Notes: generated from the sequence alone by a model not told the origin. Counted from the stretch's first letter, positions 34,400-42,985 are shown. The stretch is DNA of 51,268 bases from Chthoniobacteraceae bacterium (GCA_947449735.1 CANFTB010000035.1:1-51268); one strand, 5' to 3'. Program-made: numbers and translations.

Positions 34400-35038
34400 A
34401 TGAACAAGGCTCTTCGAGTCGTCCCGCTGGCAGTCTGCTTGCTGTCCCTCCCGTCCGTGGCGGACGAGGCGGGGCCGGTCAAATATCTGGACAAGTTTCA
34501 TTTGATTGACCCGAAAACAGTCAAAGCAATTGAGATAAAGTTAAAGGTGGTGCCGGGGGAGGACCCCGAACACAGCCGTGCGCTGGAGCTCTCCGCGGAT
34601 TTTGCGAAGCCCGGAACCCACACTCATTTGTTGAAGACGTTCGCCCCTGGTACAATAAACGCCAAGCGGCATGGCGGCGTCCGGTTTTTCATCAAAAGCC
34701 CGACAGGAACTCGTGTGTCGATCGGAATGGCCGGAAGCTACAAGCGCCCGGACGGCAGACTCACGTCGTTCCACAGCGGCGCAGTGATTGGCAACGACCA
34801 GTGGAAGGAGGTCAAGATTCCGTTTTCGCAGTTCAAACGGAGAGGAGGGACGTTCTGGAAAGACGGTGTGCAGGTGGTGGTGCAGGGAGGGGATCCCATG
34901 GAGGAATTTGAAGTTGCTCAGCTCAACGGCATCTCCTTTTCGATGAGCGTGGAAACTCGGGGAAACAGCACCATTGCCAAGGTCCTGCTGGAGGGCCTTT
35001 CGCTTGTGGAGCACTCGGAGGCGTCCGGCGCTCAGTAG
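34400..35038 (+). CDS. Exported protein with carbohydrate-binding-like beta-sandwich
   Basis: A 212-residue protein with a signal peptide (about 1-21, ending PSVADE). The mature part looks like a single beta-sandwich: VRFFIKSPTGTRVSIGMAGSY, then GNDQWKEVKIPFSQF, and a closing NGISFSMSVETRG strand. The pattern of WKEVKIPFSQFK is common in CBM/CIA30-type domains, where such strands end a galactose-binding-like fold. I cannot assign a ligand. It stands alone: upstream is the decayed cytochrome copy on the other strand, and downstream genes are convergent with it. The ATG has no ribosome-binding site, but the signal peptide supports it. Confidence 0.6.
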   Translation: MNKALRVVPLAVCLLSLPSVADEAGPVKYLDKFHLIDPKTVKAIEIKLKVVPGEDPEHSRALELSADFAKPGTHTHLLKTFAPGTINAKRHGGVRFFIKSPTGTRVSIGMAGSYKRPDGRLTSFHSGAVIGNDQWKEVKIPFSQFKRRGGTFWKDGVQVVVQGGDPMEEFEVAQLNGISFSMSVETRGNSTIAKVLLEGLSLVEHSEASGAQ

Positions 35039-35203
35039 AGCGCGACGGCCATCCTGCTGCTTTACCCATGGGCGTCCGCGTCACCGCCGCGGGGGCCTCT
35101 TCTCAAACAGATTCCGCTCCGGCGGTTCAGCCTCTTCCTCAGGCGCCTTTGGCGATGCCGGCTTCCCTGCTTCGACATGCGGTCCCGTAAAGGCGGGGTG
35201 TCG

Positions 35204-36472
35204 CTAGTCTTTTAAGACCTTCCAGGCGATCCGCTGCACGGCGTGTTCTGGCAGGAGAGTCGGACGTCCGGGTGTGCCCGTGTATTCTGGAATGGCCGTG
35301 GAAATGTCCGTTTCAAAGATGGGGATAATGGGCAGGCCGTCGGCATTGCGCTTGTACTTGTCCATGTCCTCCTCCCTCTCGACCAAGAGGCTGAAGCCTG
35401 TGAGGCCGCCGGGCCATTCGCTGAGGATTACCTCCAGCTCGCAAACTTGGTTCTTGGTGAGGGTGACCGAATCGCTCACCGCGTGGCCCTTTTTGGTGAT
35501 CTCGTAGAAGTTTCCTGCATTTTCGCCCTTGCAGTAGAGGCGGCTTCCTCTTCGGTCAAACGGCAGGATGACTTTGCCGTCGAGTTTCACCCCGAGAAAA
35601 TCGTCTCCAAAGCCCACGAATCGGTACGTGCCCTCCTTCGGCGGAACCACCCTGGCCTTGTAGTGGACAATCAGGGAAATAGGAGTCACATCCTTTTCCA
35701 CGCCAAAGGCCTTTGGCAGCTCCGCGGCCGTCATGCTGGGGATCCAGAATCGGGAGGCGGTGAGTTCATCATTGGCCTTGAAGTAGGGCGTCAGTACACC
35801 CAGGTCGAAATGTTTGGCGCTGAAATTATTGATAATTTTCAAGGCGGCCTGGCGATGGCCTTGGTCGGCCTCGGTGGGGGACTTGTCGGGATGTTGTTTG
35901 AGGTCGTAGAGGTTGCCAATCATGCCCTTCAGAGTGCTCGCACCCTTGAACCCGAAAACAGAAACCTCGTTGCCTGAGGATCCCATGCTCACGCTGGAAG
36001 CGCCTGCCTTGCCGGTGCCGTTTGTCGCCATTCCAAAGGAGCCCTTGCCTGCTCCGGCCATTCCGCTGATGGATGCTGGCACGGCGCCGAATGCCGGGGT
36101 GGAAAGGGGAGTGTCCGGGATCGAGATCTTTGACGCCTCCGAGGTGGAGCTGATCCGGGCCGGCGCCAGCGGAGCGCTGGTGGCATTTCGTTGTGCCGCT
36201 TGAACCTTGTACTCCGGCGATGGTTGGGGCGCCGCTGGAGCGGGCTGGCTTGCTGCGGCGAAGCTAAGCTTCTTCTTCACCTGTGTGCTCTGGACCACCC
36301 AGAGGCCGGCTCCCACCAGAAGCAGAATGTGGAACGCGATGCTGAGGATCAGAAAGGTTCCGCCCGAACGGGTGAGACGCTGCCAGAATGTCTTGGGTGA
36401 CCCATTTGGCTCCGCCTTTGAGGGGGCGGCGGTTTTTGGGGCGGTTTGCAGGGGCGGGGTAATGTGGTTCAT
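35204..36472 (-). CDS. TonB-position membrane protein with PA14-like C-terminal domain
   Basis: A 422-residue protein ending an ExbB/ExbD operon, in the place usually taken by TonB. It has a short cytoplasmic tail, one membrane helix (39-60, FLILSIAFHILLLVGAGLWVV), a proline/alanine/serine-rich stretch (about 70-150), a glycine-rich part, and then a folded domain. The C-terminal part includes EGTYRFVGFGDDFLGVKLDGKVIL (about 278-301), which has the look of a PA14 domain. The TonB C-terminal domain is not recognisable. It likely transmits proton-motive force to a periplasmic or outer-membrane partner bound by the PA14-like part; this is inference. It overlaps the preceding ExbD gene by 4 bp. 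Confidence 0.6.
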   Translation of the reverse strand: MNHITPPLQTAPKTAAPSKAEPNGSPKTFWQRLTRSGGTFLILSIAFHILLLVGAGLWVVQSTQVKKKLSFAAASQPAPAAPQPSPEYKVQAAQRNATSAPLAPARISSTSEASKISIPDTPLSTPAFGAVPASISGMAGAGKGSFGMATNGTGKAGASSVSMGSSGNEVSVFGFKGASTLKGMIGNLYDLKQHPDKSPTEADQGHRQAALKIINNFSAKHFDLGVLTPYFKANDELTASRFWIPSMTAAELPKAFGVEKDVTPISLIVHYKARVVPPKEGTYRFVGFGDDFLGVKLDGKVILPFDRRGSRLYCKGENAGNFYEITKKGHAVSDSVTLTKNQVCELEVILSEWPGGLTGFSLLVEREEDMDKYKRNADGLPIIPIFETDISTAIPEYTGTPGRPTLLPEHAVQRIAWKVLKD

Positions 36473-36909
36473 TCTTCTCCTACGGTGAAGGTGACGGTTT
36501 CAATCTTTGCCTGGGCGAGCACGTCGAGAACGTCAACGGTCCGGCTGTAGCGAGCGTTGGGATCGCTCACGATTGTGACGAGGGCCGGTGTCTTCGCGTT
36601 GTCCGCGTTTTGTTTGAGCCTGAGGAGGGTTCCCCGCAGGCGCTGCATGTCGCGGTTCTCCGGAGCCGCGAGGGGTTCGTCGTTTAGAGAGACCTCGCCG
36701 GCCTCGGAGATGTTGATGATGATTTCGTCGAAAAACTCGGTGGCGCCTGGTGCTTCCGCGTTGCCGGGGAGGGTCGTGGCGTACTCGTTTTCAACCTTCA
36801 CCGCACCGGCCATGACCATGAAAAAAAGCATGATCACGAAGACGACGTCGATCATAGGGGCGATCTGGAATCCTCCCATTGGGAGCTCCTCGGGGATGAA
36901 GCGCTTCAT
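36469..36909 (-). CDS. exbD: ExbD/TolR-type protein (second of two)
   Basis: A 146-residue ExbD/TolR family member. The signature is a cytoplasmic tail followed by FQIAPMIDVVFVIMLFFMVM, where the aspartate (Asp21) is the proton-carrying residue within the membrane helix. The rest is a periplasmic beta/alpha domain (EIIINISEAGEVSLNDEPL; LVTIVSDPNARYSRTVDVLDVL), which matches the ExbD fold. With ExbB it makes the proton-driven motor that energises the TonB-like protein encoded just downstream (4-bp overlap). Having two different ExbD proteins in one operon is frequent in PVC bacteria; they may form a mixed dimer in the ExbB ring. Confidence 0.92.
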   Translation of the reverse strand: MKRFIPEELPMGGFQIAPMIDVVFVIMLFFMVMAGAVKVENEYATTLPGNAEAPGATEFFDEIIINISEAGEVSLNDEPLAAPENRDMQRLRGTLLRLKQNADNAKTPALVTIVSDPNARYSRTVDVLDVLAQAKIETVTFTVGEE

Positions 36910-36912
36910 GGG

Positions 36913-37374
36913 TTAGTCCTTGTTGACGGTTGAGAAAGCAATGTCGCTAATTCCCGCCTGGCCAGCCGTGTTCATCGCTTTGGAGACGTGGATGGCAGGG
37001 ACGTCCCGGTCCGCGCGAATCAACACCCGGAAGCTCCCCGTGGAGTCCCGGGAATGATTTTCTTCGCTCGCCTTCCTCGCGGCTTGGAGTTCAGCGAGCA
37101 GGCCTTCGGGGTCCTCGTATGGCTTTTCGAGGTAGATGAACAGTGCGCGCCTCGTAGCCGGATCCCACCGGACGTTCACGATCGCCTCGGGCCTGCCGTT
37201 CTCCTTTCTCTGGGCGTTTGGCCCAGTCGGCAGCTTGATGTTTTTATCAACGCGCAGCACCTGCGCCGATGTGATGGTCATAAAAAAAATGAGCATCACG
37301 AGGAGCACGTCGATCATCGGCGCAATTTGAAAGTCGGGCTCGCCCGACTCCATATTTCCTCCGCCTCCGGCCAT
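36913..37374 (-). CDS. exbD: ExbD/TolR-type protein (first of two)
   Basis: A 153-residue ExbD/TolR protein with FQIAPMIDVLLVMLIFFMTI near its N-terminus; Asp20 is the likely proton carrier in the single membrane helix. The periplasmic domain has the family's VRWDPATRRALF and FRVLIRADRDVPAIHVSKAMNTA segments. It differs from the other ExbD by a long charged loop (LLAELQAARKASEENHSRD). It is separated from the second ExbD gene by three bases and from the ExbB-like gene by 44, as parts of one operon. Confidence 0.92.
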   Translation of the reverse strand: MAGGGGNMESGEPDFQIAPMIDVLLVMLIFFMTITSAQVLRVDKNIKLPTGPNAQRKENGRPEAIVNVRWDPATRRALFIYLEKPYEDPEGLLAELQAARKASEENHSRDSTGSFRVLIRADRDVPAIHVSKAMNTAGQAGISDIAFSTVNKD

Positions 37375-37418
37375 AGTTTGATCCTCCTAGTTGGGGTTGG
37401 GGTGTTGGGGGGCTTGTG

Positions 37419-38240
37419 CTAGGCGAGAGTGAGGTCCGACGGGTCTTGTGCCTCGCTCTCGATGGAGACCCAGTTCGGTAAAGCCGCAAACAGCTCCTCG
37501 CCGCTGATGTGGAGACCAGCCATGTGCTCGTAGGGCATCTTCCGGAATAGCTCTTGCATGAGATCCTGAATGTGATGCATCGCACTGTTGGAGCGGCTGC
37601 GGAGCATGTAAAACATTCCGAACGCCGGAATGGCAATAAACAGGCCGCTTGCCGTCGCCACGAGGACCTCTCCGATCGCTGACGAGAGGCCCGCCGGATC
37701 ACCGATTCCGGAAGTGCCCAGGTTTGCGAACGCCTTGATCATCCCGGTGACGGTTCCGAGGAGCCCTATCATCGGGGTGCAGACTCCGATGACAGACAGG
37801 TAGCTGATGTACGTGTTGAGCTTGGAACTCTCCTGGTGCATGGCCGCGGCAATCGCCTCTTCAACGCCGTTTTTACCCTCGCCCAGCATTCCGGTGGCAG
37901 CACGGAGCGTATTTGTGAGTGGCGACGGATTGGCTTTGCAAAAAGCATACACGCCCATGTAGTCGCCCTCGCGGAAGAGGCGTTTGGCCTCGGACTCGAA
38001 CGCAGGGGGAGCGGTCCGCTTCCTGGAGGTGCGCATCCAGCCGTCGCTGCACAAGTAGACGGTTAGAACGGAGCACAAACCGATGGGTGCCATGACCCAT
38101 CCTCCCTCGTAGATCTGCTCCCAAAGGGTTTTGTGCTTCTGGGGAACCGCATCCTCTCCTGCTGCTGAGGCTGAGGGGGGGCAGCAGAAAGCTGCGGCGG
38201 CAAGAAACACGACGGCTGCATTTTTGATGAGTGGATGCAT
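37419..38240 (-). CDS. exbB: MotA/TolQ/ExbB proton-channel protein
   Basis: A 273-residue protein with an N-terminal hydrophobic signal-like stretch and three membrane helices (about 47-65, 144-170, 191-214), the topology of ExbB/TolQ. The most conserved part, VIGVCTPMIGLLGTVTGMIKAF (150-171), matches the family's TPLIGLLGTV helix, followed by DPAGLSSAIGEVLVATASGLFIAIPAFGMF. The cytoplasmic loop is between the first and second helix. It forms the pentameric channel around the ExbD helices. The gene lies 22 bp after a small exported-protein gene and 44 bp before the first ExbD. Assignment as ExbB rather than TolQ rests on the neighbouring TonB-position gene and the absence of tolB or pal. Confidence 0.9.
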   Translation of the reverse strand: MHPLIKNAAVVFLAAAAFCCPPSASAAGEDAVPQKHKTLWEQIYEGGWVMAPIGLCSVLTVYLCSDGWMRTSRKRTAPPAFESEAKRLFREGDYMGVYAFCKANPSPLTNTLRAATGMLGEGKNGVEEAIAAAMHQESSKLNTYISYLSVIGVCTPMIGLLGTVTGMIKAFANLGTSGIGDPAGLSSAIGEVLVATASGLFIAIPAFGMFYMLRSRSNSAMHHIQDLMQELFRKMPYEHMAGLHISGEELFAALPNWVSIESEAQDPSDLTLA

Positions 38241-38262
38241 GGTGGGTTTGGTGGTTGCGTTG

Positions 38263-39078
38263 TTATCGCGTGGTGGTGGTTGCTTTCAGTTTTGGTAAAG
38301 CGTTGGCGGTGCGCGTTTGTTGCGATCCGGGATATTCGGTTTGCAGATCCTCGATCAGGGGGAGCGACTCGGAGATTTGATCGTTCCCCCTGCACGCCTC
38401 AACCGCGCCCAGCAGGGCCGGCGCCTGCAGCAGCCTCCATCCCGGCGAGAAAAGCCGCACGGATAGAAAGGCGCGCGCCGCCTTCGCCCATTGTCCTGTT
38501 GAGAGATAGGTGTTTCCCTGTTCGATCCATGCAACGGCGGCGCTCAGGGTTCCGGGGCAGGTGGATGTCGCGGAGACTGCGGCTTTTTCAAAGGCGGTTT
38601 TATCCGGGTTTAAAAGCCTCAGCTTGAGGAGCTGCACTGTCGCCTCCAGATCTGGGTCGCCGGTTGGAACCCAGGTTTGCAGGAGGGTTTTAAGCTCCGC
38701 GGTTTTGCGTGTGTTTACCAAGGCGGGGAGGACAAGCCGCAAGATCGCGCCGCGGGCATTGCCGGGCACGTCATGCCACTGGTTGTGGTAGGCAAGCGGA
38801 GCCGCGGATTTGATGAGGACTGTTTGCGCGTCGCCCGCGTATGCAGCCGCAGAAGCCTCGCGCATTTCCGGTGCTTCGCTGAAGACGATCCGCTCAATCT
38901 GGTTAATCGCAATGAGACTCGTCTCCTCGGGCGGTGTGAGGAGTTTAGCGAAGGCCACGGTGCCATCCCTTCGCAGACTTGAGGCGCGGACGACCTTTCC
39001 AGTCTTCAGGTAAACGTCCTCTGCATGCGCCCCATGGAGGAGACTTAGGAAAGCCAGGAGTAGGGTGGAGAATTTCAT
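38263..39078 (-). CDS. Exported protein of unknown function in the ExbB/ExbD operon
   Basis: A 271-residue protein with a signal peptide (about 1-19, LLHGAHAED). The first ~60 residues after it form beta strands (VYLKTGKVVRASSL; SLIAINQIERIVF), a pattern found in many verrucomicrobial proteins placed next to ExbB. The C-terminal ~170 residues are helical, with TPR-like pieces (WIEQGNTYLSTGQWAKAARAFLSVRLF). It is not a family I can name. It overlaps the large TPR gene by 4 bp (39075-39078), and the ExbB gene follows 22 bp later, so it probably works with this motor complex, perhaps as a periplasmic adaptor. Confidence 0.55.
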   Translation of the reverse strand: MKFSTLLLAFLSLLHGAHAEDVYLKTGKVVRASSLRRDGTVAFAKLLTPPEETSLIAINQIERIVFSEAPEMREASAAAYAGDAQTVLIKSAAPLAYHNQWHDVPGNARGAILRLVLPALVNTRKTAELKTLLQTWVPTGDPDLEATVQLLKLRLLNPDKTAFEKAAVSATSTCPGTLSAAVAWIEQGNTYLSTGQWAKAARAFLSVRLFSPGWRLLQAPALLGAVEACRGNDQISESLPLIEDLQTEYPGSQQTRTANALPKLKATTTTR

Positions 39079-42000
39079 TTTTCGGATAGGGTGGCCAGGC
39101 GCCGCTTTGCCTCGGCTGCGGAGGGAAGGTTGGAAAGCCTCTCGTTTGCGATCAGCTCTCTCAGGTGCGATTGCGCCTTTGCGAGGTCGCCAATTCTTTC
39201 AAAGCTGTCGGCCGCCCGGAGGTAGGCGCGGCCCACTTGCGCCGGATAGCGCTGGTAGGCGACAAAGACTCTTTGAAAGTACTGCAGGCCGCTTTCGAAC
39301 TCCCCGTTTTGGAAGTGGACTTCGCCTAGCAGATAAACGGCCTCCGCCGTGGCCTCCCCCCGCCACTCCCTGGTGGTGGCGACTTGCTGGAAAAGAGTCC
39401 GCGCTTGATCCCAATGTTTTAACGCCAGCAGGGCCTTGCCTTTGCCCAGGGTAACCTCGCGTTGCGTGGTTGGAGCTCCAAGCTTTGTGAGCGCGTCCTC
39501 AAACCATCTGAGGGCGTCCTCCGGCCGATTCTCGAGCAGCGCGACCTGTCCCATGCCGTTGTAGGCGGCGTCGAGCATGGGGGATTTGGGGAAGGCTATG
39601 AGGAGTTCGTTGTAAAAGGACTGGGCGCTTTCGATCTGGCCGCCGGCGAGCTGATGCTCTCCGCACCTGGCAAGGAGGCTTGCGCTCAGTTCGGTTGGAG
39701 GCGTTTCCTGCGCAATTTTGCCGAGGAGAGCCGCCGCTTCTGAGGGTTTGCGGGTGAGCCGGTGGAGTTCAGCCTTTGCGAATAAATAGCGCGCGCGCCC
39801 GAGACCATTGTTGGACACGGAGTTCTCCGGAAAAAGCCTTTCAAGCTCCGCTTCCGGAACATGGCCGCGCGGTGCTTCCGGCGACGCTTTGGGGGCCGTA
39901 GAAGACTTTCCGCCTCGCTCGTTTTTGGTCTGTTCACTAGCGGCCTGGCTGACCGTTCCGGGGGGAGGTTTGATACTGAGTTGGGCCAGTTGAGAGATGA
40001 GTTGCTCGACTGCTTCGCTTTTGCGGTCTCCAACGTAGTTGGCGATTTTTGCAGCCAAAAACTCCTTTGCCTCAGCGAGCTGGCCGCTCTTCTGCATGGC
40101 GCGTGAAAGCCAGTACATGGCTGCGACAACGCCGGGGTGTTCCGGGTGTTCTTGGATAAACTTCTGAAAAAGCTCCGAGGTCTTATCCCAGCGGCTCAGC
40201 TTCTGGTACTGTTTGTTTGCCTCGAAGAGTGCGTAGTTGAGCACGTCCTCGGATGGGGAGGATGTCATGGCCTCCTGATAGGCCTCAGCCGCCTCGGCAT
40301 GCTGCCCCAGTGCTGCAAGGGCGTCGGCCTTCAACGCCAGAACCTCGGCAAGCTGCGACTGCTTGCCGAAAGCCTGTTGCCAAGCATCGCACTGGGCGAT
40401 CACCTCCTGGTACTGCCGGAGGCCCTGGTGGGAGAGCGCGATCCTGTAGGAGGAGTCGGAGGAGAAGGGGCCTTCAGGGTATTTTTCAAGGAATGCGCGC
40501 AGGCTGTGAAGAGCGTTTTCCTTTTCCCCTTTGAAGAACTGGCAGAGGGCCGAGCGGTATTCCACCTCGGGCTTGAGCTCGGAGGCAGGGTATTTCTCAA
40601 GGTGTTGCTGGTAGGCCTCCTGCGCCTCGGGATATTTGCCTGAACTAAAGCGTGCGTTTCCGAGCAGGAAAAGAGACTGCTCGCGCTGGGTCCCCTCGGG
40701 AAAGTCGAGAACTGCCTTTTGGAACAACACCTCTGCCGCGGCATATTCCTCCCGTTGCAGCTTCAGGGTTCCCTGGACAAAGCACAGGATTTCGGCGTTT
40801 TTGCCGTTAGGATACTCCTTAAGATAGGCGCTGCTGAAGTTCTCGGATTCTGCGGCGTGATTCAGGTGGGCGTGGCTGAGGGAAAGGCCAAAAAGGACCT
40901 CCTCGCGGATTGAGTTGTCCGGGTTGGCTGTCAGCAGTGATTCGAGCAGTACCACCGCCTCCCAGTGGCGTGCCAGTTCCTGCGAGGCACGGGCCTGTCG
41001 CAGCCGGAGTGGCGGCAGGTAGTCCTCTGTCTTCTCGACCTGGGCCACCACTTTTTGACCCTCTTCAAAGCGCGCTTTGAGGCGCAAATTGGCGTCCTGA
41101 ATCTCAGCGAGGCGGCCGGGGTTTTCGGCAAGCAGCATCAGGTTCGCCTGATAGCGGGCCTGCATCGATTGCAGGCGGGATTGCTGCAGGGCGATGATTT
41201 CGTCTTTGCGGCGCACGAAGGCGTAGGCACGAAGGGCCAGCTTGAAAGCGCGCTTTTTGAGAAACGCATCACCGAGGGAGAAGGAAATGGCGTTTAATTG
41301 GAGCGGATTGCCCACCAGATCGGTTCTGCTGTGGATGATCTGCAGGTATCGAAACGAGCCGTCCGGGTTGCCGATCTCCGCCTCCACGGAAGCCAGCTGA
41401 AACAACAGTTGAACCGATTCCTCCGTTTGCAACGGGACGTTTCCGCGCGGCCTCAGCAGCGTTAGGACGTACTGCAGGTCTCCGGTGTCTTTGAGCAGAG
41501 TCGTCCACGACAGCAGGACGCGCTCACTCAGGAGTTCAGGCTGCTTGGCAAGGTCGCTGAAGATTGCCAGTGCCGCCTCCTTGTCGCCGAGCTGCACAAG
41601 GCAATGGGAGAGGCTGATGCGGCAATCAAGAGCCTTTGATCCAGAAGGATAGAGCTTGAGGTACTGCTCGAAGGCGGACTTGGCTTTCGGGAAGTCCTGC
41701 GAGTTGTAGTGGGCGGCCGCCAGCGTGTAGTAGATGCTCTCTGCCTCAGGACCCTTCGCGCCCTGATCGATCATTGTCTGCAGCAAGGTGATGCATTCCG
41801 GGAACTTTTCCCCGGCGAAAGCCTGCAGGGCCTTTTGGTAGGTTTTTTCGGGCGAATCGGTGTCGTCCGCTTTAGCGGGCTGATCCGGTGCGCGTCCCGC
41901 GGGTGCAGGTTCGGTTGCCGGTTTTGGTTTTGGTGTGTTCGGCGGGTTGGCCGGTGGGCTGGGCGGCGCGCCGTGGAGTGCGAAGGGGAGCGGGGCCAGC

Positions 42001-42197
42001 GCCAGGAACGTGCTCAAGAGGGCCGCGCATCTGCTTAGGCTGCCAAGGCGCCCAAAGGCCGGAGGCCTCTCGGACTCCGGAGTTGTCGATGGTGCCTGCC
42101 GGCCGCAGACTGCGGTTGATCCTGCGCAAGCGAGAGCATCTCCGGATTTAAGAAATCGGAGTAAGCGTGAGGGAGGTGTTTTCTGGGGGAAAAACAT
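39075..42197 (-). CDS. Large exported tetratricopeptide-repeat protein
   Basis: A 1040-residue protein and first gene of the ExbB/ExbD operon. A hydrophobic stretch near 55-76 (CAALLSTFLALAPLPFALHGA) looks like the true signal peptide, so the start may lie later than the ATG at 42197, but no other ATG is available; an alternative GTG or TTG start is possible. A proline-rich linker (about 77-105) follows. The remainder is about twenty TPR-type helical repeats (AHYNSQDFPKAKSAFEQYLKLYPSG; ARFSSGKYPEAQEAYQQHLEKYPAS; GEVHFQNGEFESGLQYFQRV). The style resembles YbgF/CpoB and BamD-like periplasmic TPR proteins, though far longer. It could be a scaffold that links the motor to the envelope. Confidence 0.75.
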   Translation of the reverse strand: MFFPQKTPPSRLLRFLKSGDALACAGSTAVCGRQAPSTTPESERPPAFGRLGSLSRCAALLSTFLALAPLPFALHGAPPSPPANPPNTPKPKPATEPAPAGRAPDQPAKADDTDSPEKTYQKALQAFAGEKFPECITLLQTMIDQGAKGPEAESIYYTLAAAHYNSQDFPKAKSAFEQYLKLYPSGSKALDCRISLSHCLVQLGDKEAALAIFSDLAKQPELLSERVLLSWTTLLKDTGDLQYVLTLLRPRGNVPLQTEESVQLLFQLASVEAEIGNPDGSFRYLQIIHSRTDLVGNPLQLNAISFSLGDAFLKKRAFKLALRAYAFVRRKDEIIALQQSRLQSMQARYQANLMLLAENPGRLAEIQDANLRLKARFEEGQKVVAQVEKTEDYLPPLRLRQARASQELARHWEAVVLLESLLTANPDNSIREEVLFGLSLSHAHLNHAAESENFSSAYLKEYPNGKNAEILCFVQGTLKLQREEYAAAEVLFQKAVLDFPEGTQREQSLFLLGNARFSSGKYPEAQEAYQQHLEKYPASELKPEVEYRSALCQFFKGEKENALHSLRAFLEKYPEGPFSSDSSYRIALSHQGLRQYQEVIAQCDAWQQAFGKQSQLAEVLALKADALAALGQHAEAAEAYQEAMTSSPSEDVLNYALFEANKQYQKLSRWDKTSELFQKFIQEHPEHPGVVAAMYWLSRAMQKSGQLAEAKEFLAAKIANYVGDRKSEAVEQLISQLAQLSIKPPPGTVSQAASEQTKNERGGKSSTAPKASPEAPRGHVPEAELERLFPENSVSNNGLGRARYLFAKAELHRLTRKPSEAAALLGKIAQETPPTELSASLLARCGEHQLAGGQIESAQSFYNELLIAFPKSPMLDAAYNGMGQVALLENRPEDALRWFEDALTKLGAPTTQREVTLGKGKALLALKHWDQARTLFQQVATTREWRGEATAEAVYLLGEVHFQNGEFESGLQYFQRVFVAYQRYPAQVGRAYLRAADSFERIGDLAKAQSHLRELIANERLSNLPSAAEAKRRLATLSEK

Positions 42198-42462
42198 CCA
42201 AAGAAAAGATGGTGGAGGTGGTTGTGCCTACTGGTTGGTTTGACGGACCCGGGAGGGTTCCCTCGTCCACCCCCTGATTCGCTCTAGGCCTCGCGGTTGG
42301 ATGTGTTTGACTGCCGCCCGGAAGTTCAGCGGGGCCGGCGGCGTGGGTTGCGTCCGGATTCAGGGCGTTCGTGGACAACCCCCTGGGGGATTGAATTCGT
42401 GGATTGCTAATTCTTGCCCGTAGCGGCTTTCTAGGAACAGGCAGTCTCAGGTTTTCGTTCCC
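42198..42462. other. Divergent promoter region
   Basis: This 265-bp gap divides the TPR operon (left, minus strand) from the SRAP-like gene (right, plus strand) and should hold both promoters. I looked for a LexA-type dyad ahead of the SRAP-like gene and found none; no clear -35/-10 pair, repeat or coding frame stands out. Confidence 0.35.
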
Positions 42463-42888
42463 ATGTGCGCTTCATTTGAGTCCAATGGAAAGCAGTTCAG
42501 GCCGGGCCGCATCGTAGGCGCCTGGCGGGAGCAGCGTGCGGAATCTGCTGTGTGGGGAGGCTTTGCCCGGAGCGAGATCCTGTCCTGGTGGCTGGGAAAA
42601 GGCTTCAAGCTGGTGGACGTTCCCGCCGAACGGTTCGCCGAGCGCTCGCGGCGGGACGGACGTTTGCATTGGTCGGACACGCCGCCCGGCCTCGTGATTC
42701 GCGGGCTGTGGGATTCCAGCGGGGCGGCGCCGCAGGTTTGGATCGTGACGCGGCAGGCGACCCCTGTGGAGTTGGAAGTTTTTGGACACGACCGCATGCC
42801 CCTTTTGGAAAGCCCGTTGTTCTCCGCGGAGCTGATCCCTATGGAGCCAGAGCCAGAGCCTCCGTCCAACCAGTTAGAGCTTTTCTAG
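42463..42888 (+). CDS. Short SRAP-family (YedK/HMCES-like) protein with C-terminal beta-clamp motif
   Basis: A 141-residue protein whose second residue is Cys2, as in SRAP proteins, where it bonds covalently to abasic sites in single-stranded DNA once the methionine is removed. Further matches to YedK: VDVPAERFAE, aligning Glu60 with the catalytic glutamate; LVIRGLWDSSG; VWIVTRQATP; and GHDRMPLL, with His109 as the catalytic histidine. It lacks about 50 residues between Cys2 and the region of the conserved NARxET motif; the nearest match is EQRAES (23-28), with glutamate in place of asparagine, so the DNA-binding asparagine is not evident. After a PEPEPEPP linker the protein ends in QLELF (137-141), close to the QLxLF peptide that docks on the DnaN sliding clamp. 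Typical SRAP proteins have about 220 residues. It should be considered a divergent or minimal form. Confidence 0.7.
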   Translation: MCASFESNGKQFRPGRIVGAWREQRAESAVWGGFARSEILSWWLGKGFKLVDVPAERFAERSRRDGRLHWSDTPPGLVIRGLWDSSGAAPQVWIVTRQATPVELEVFGHDRMPLLESPLFSAELIPMEPEPEPPSNQLELF

Positions 42889-42912
42889 GTTCGATAGCTC
42901 CTCAGTGAGAGG

Positions 42913-42985
42913 CCTCGCAGTGAGGTTTTACGGTCGCGTAATGAGGCTCACTGTCGCGTAGTGAGGGTCACGGTCGTCTACACAG
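42913..42985. repeat. 20-bp tandem repeat after the SRAP-like gene
   Basis: Units start at 42913, 42933, 42953 and 42973. The two central ones read GTCGCGTAATGAGG and GTCGCGTAGTGAGG; the outer ones are diverged. A TGAG/CTCA or GTGA/TCAC dyad recurs in each junction (for example GTGAGGGTCAC). It lies just past the stop of the SRAP-like gene. No longer spacers are present, so it is not a CRISPR array. Confidence 0.65.

Noticed and set aside
42400..42462. LexA box ahead of the SRAP-like gene
   Set aside because: GAAC and GTTC both occur but 18 bases apart and in the wrong arrangement for a known LexA site.
42913..42985. CRISPR-like array
   Set aside because: Units are directly adjacent at 20 bp with no spacers and decay outward; no cas gene is present.
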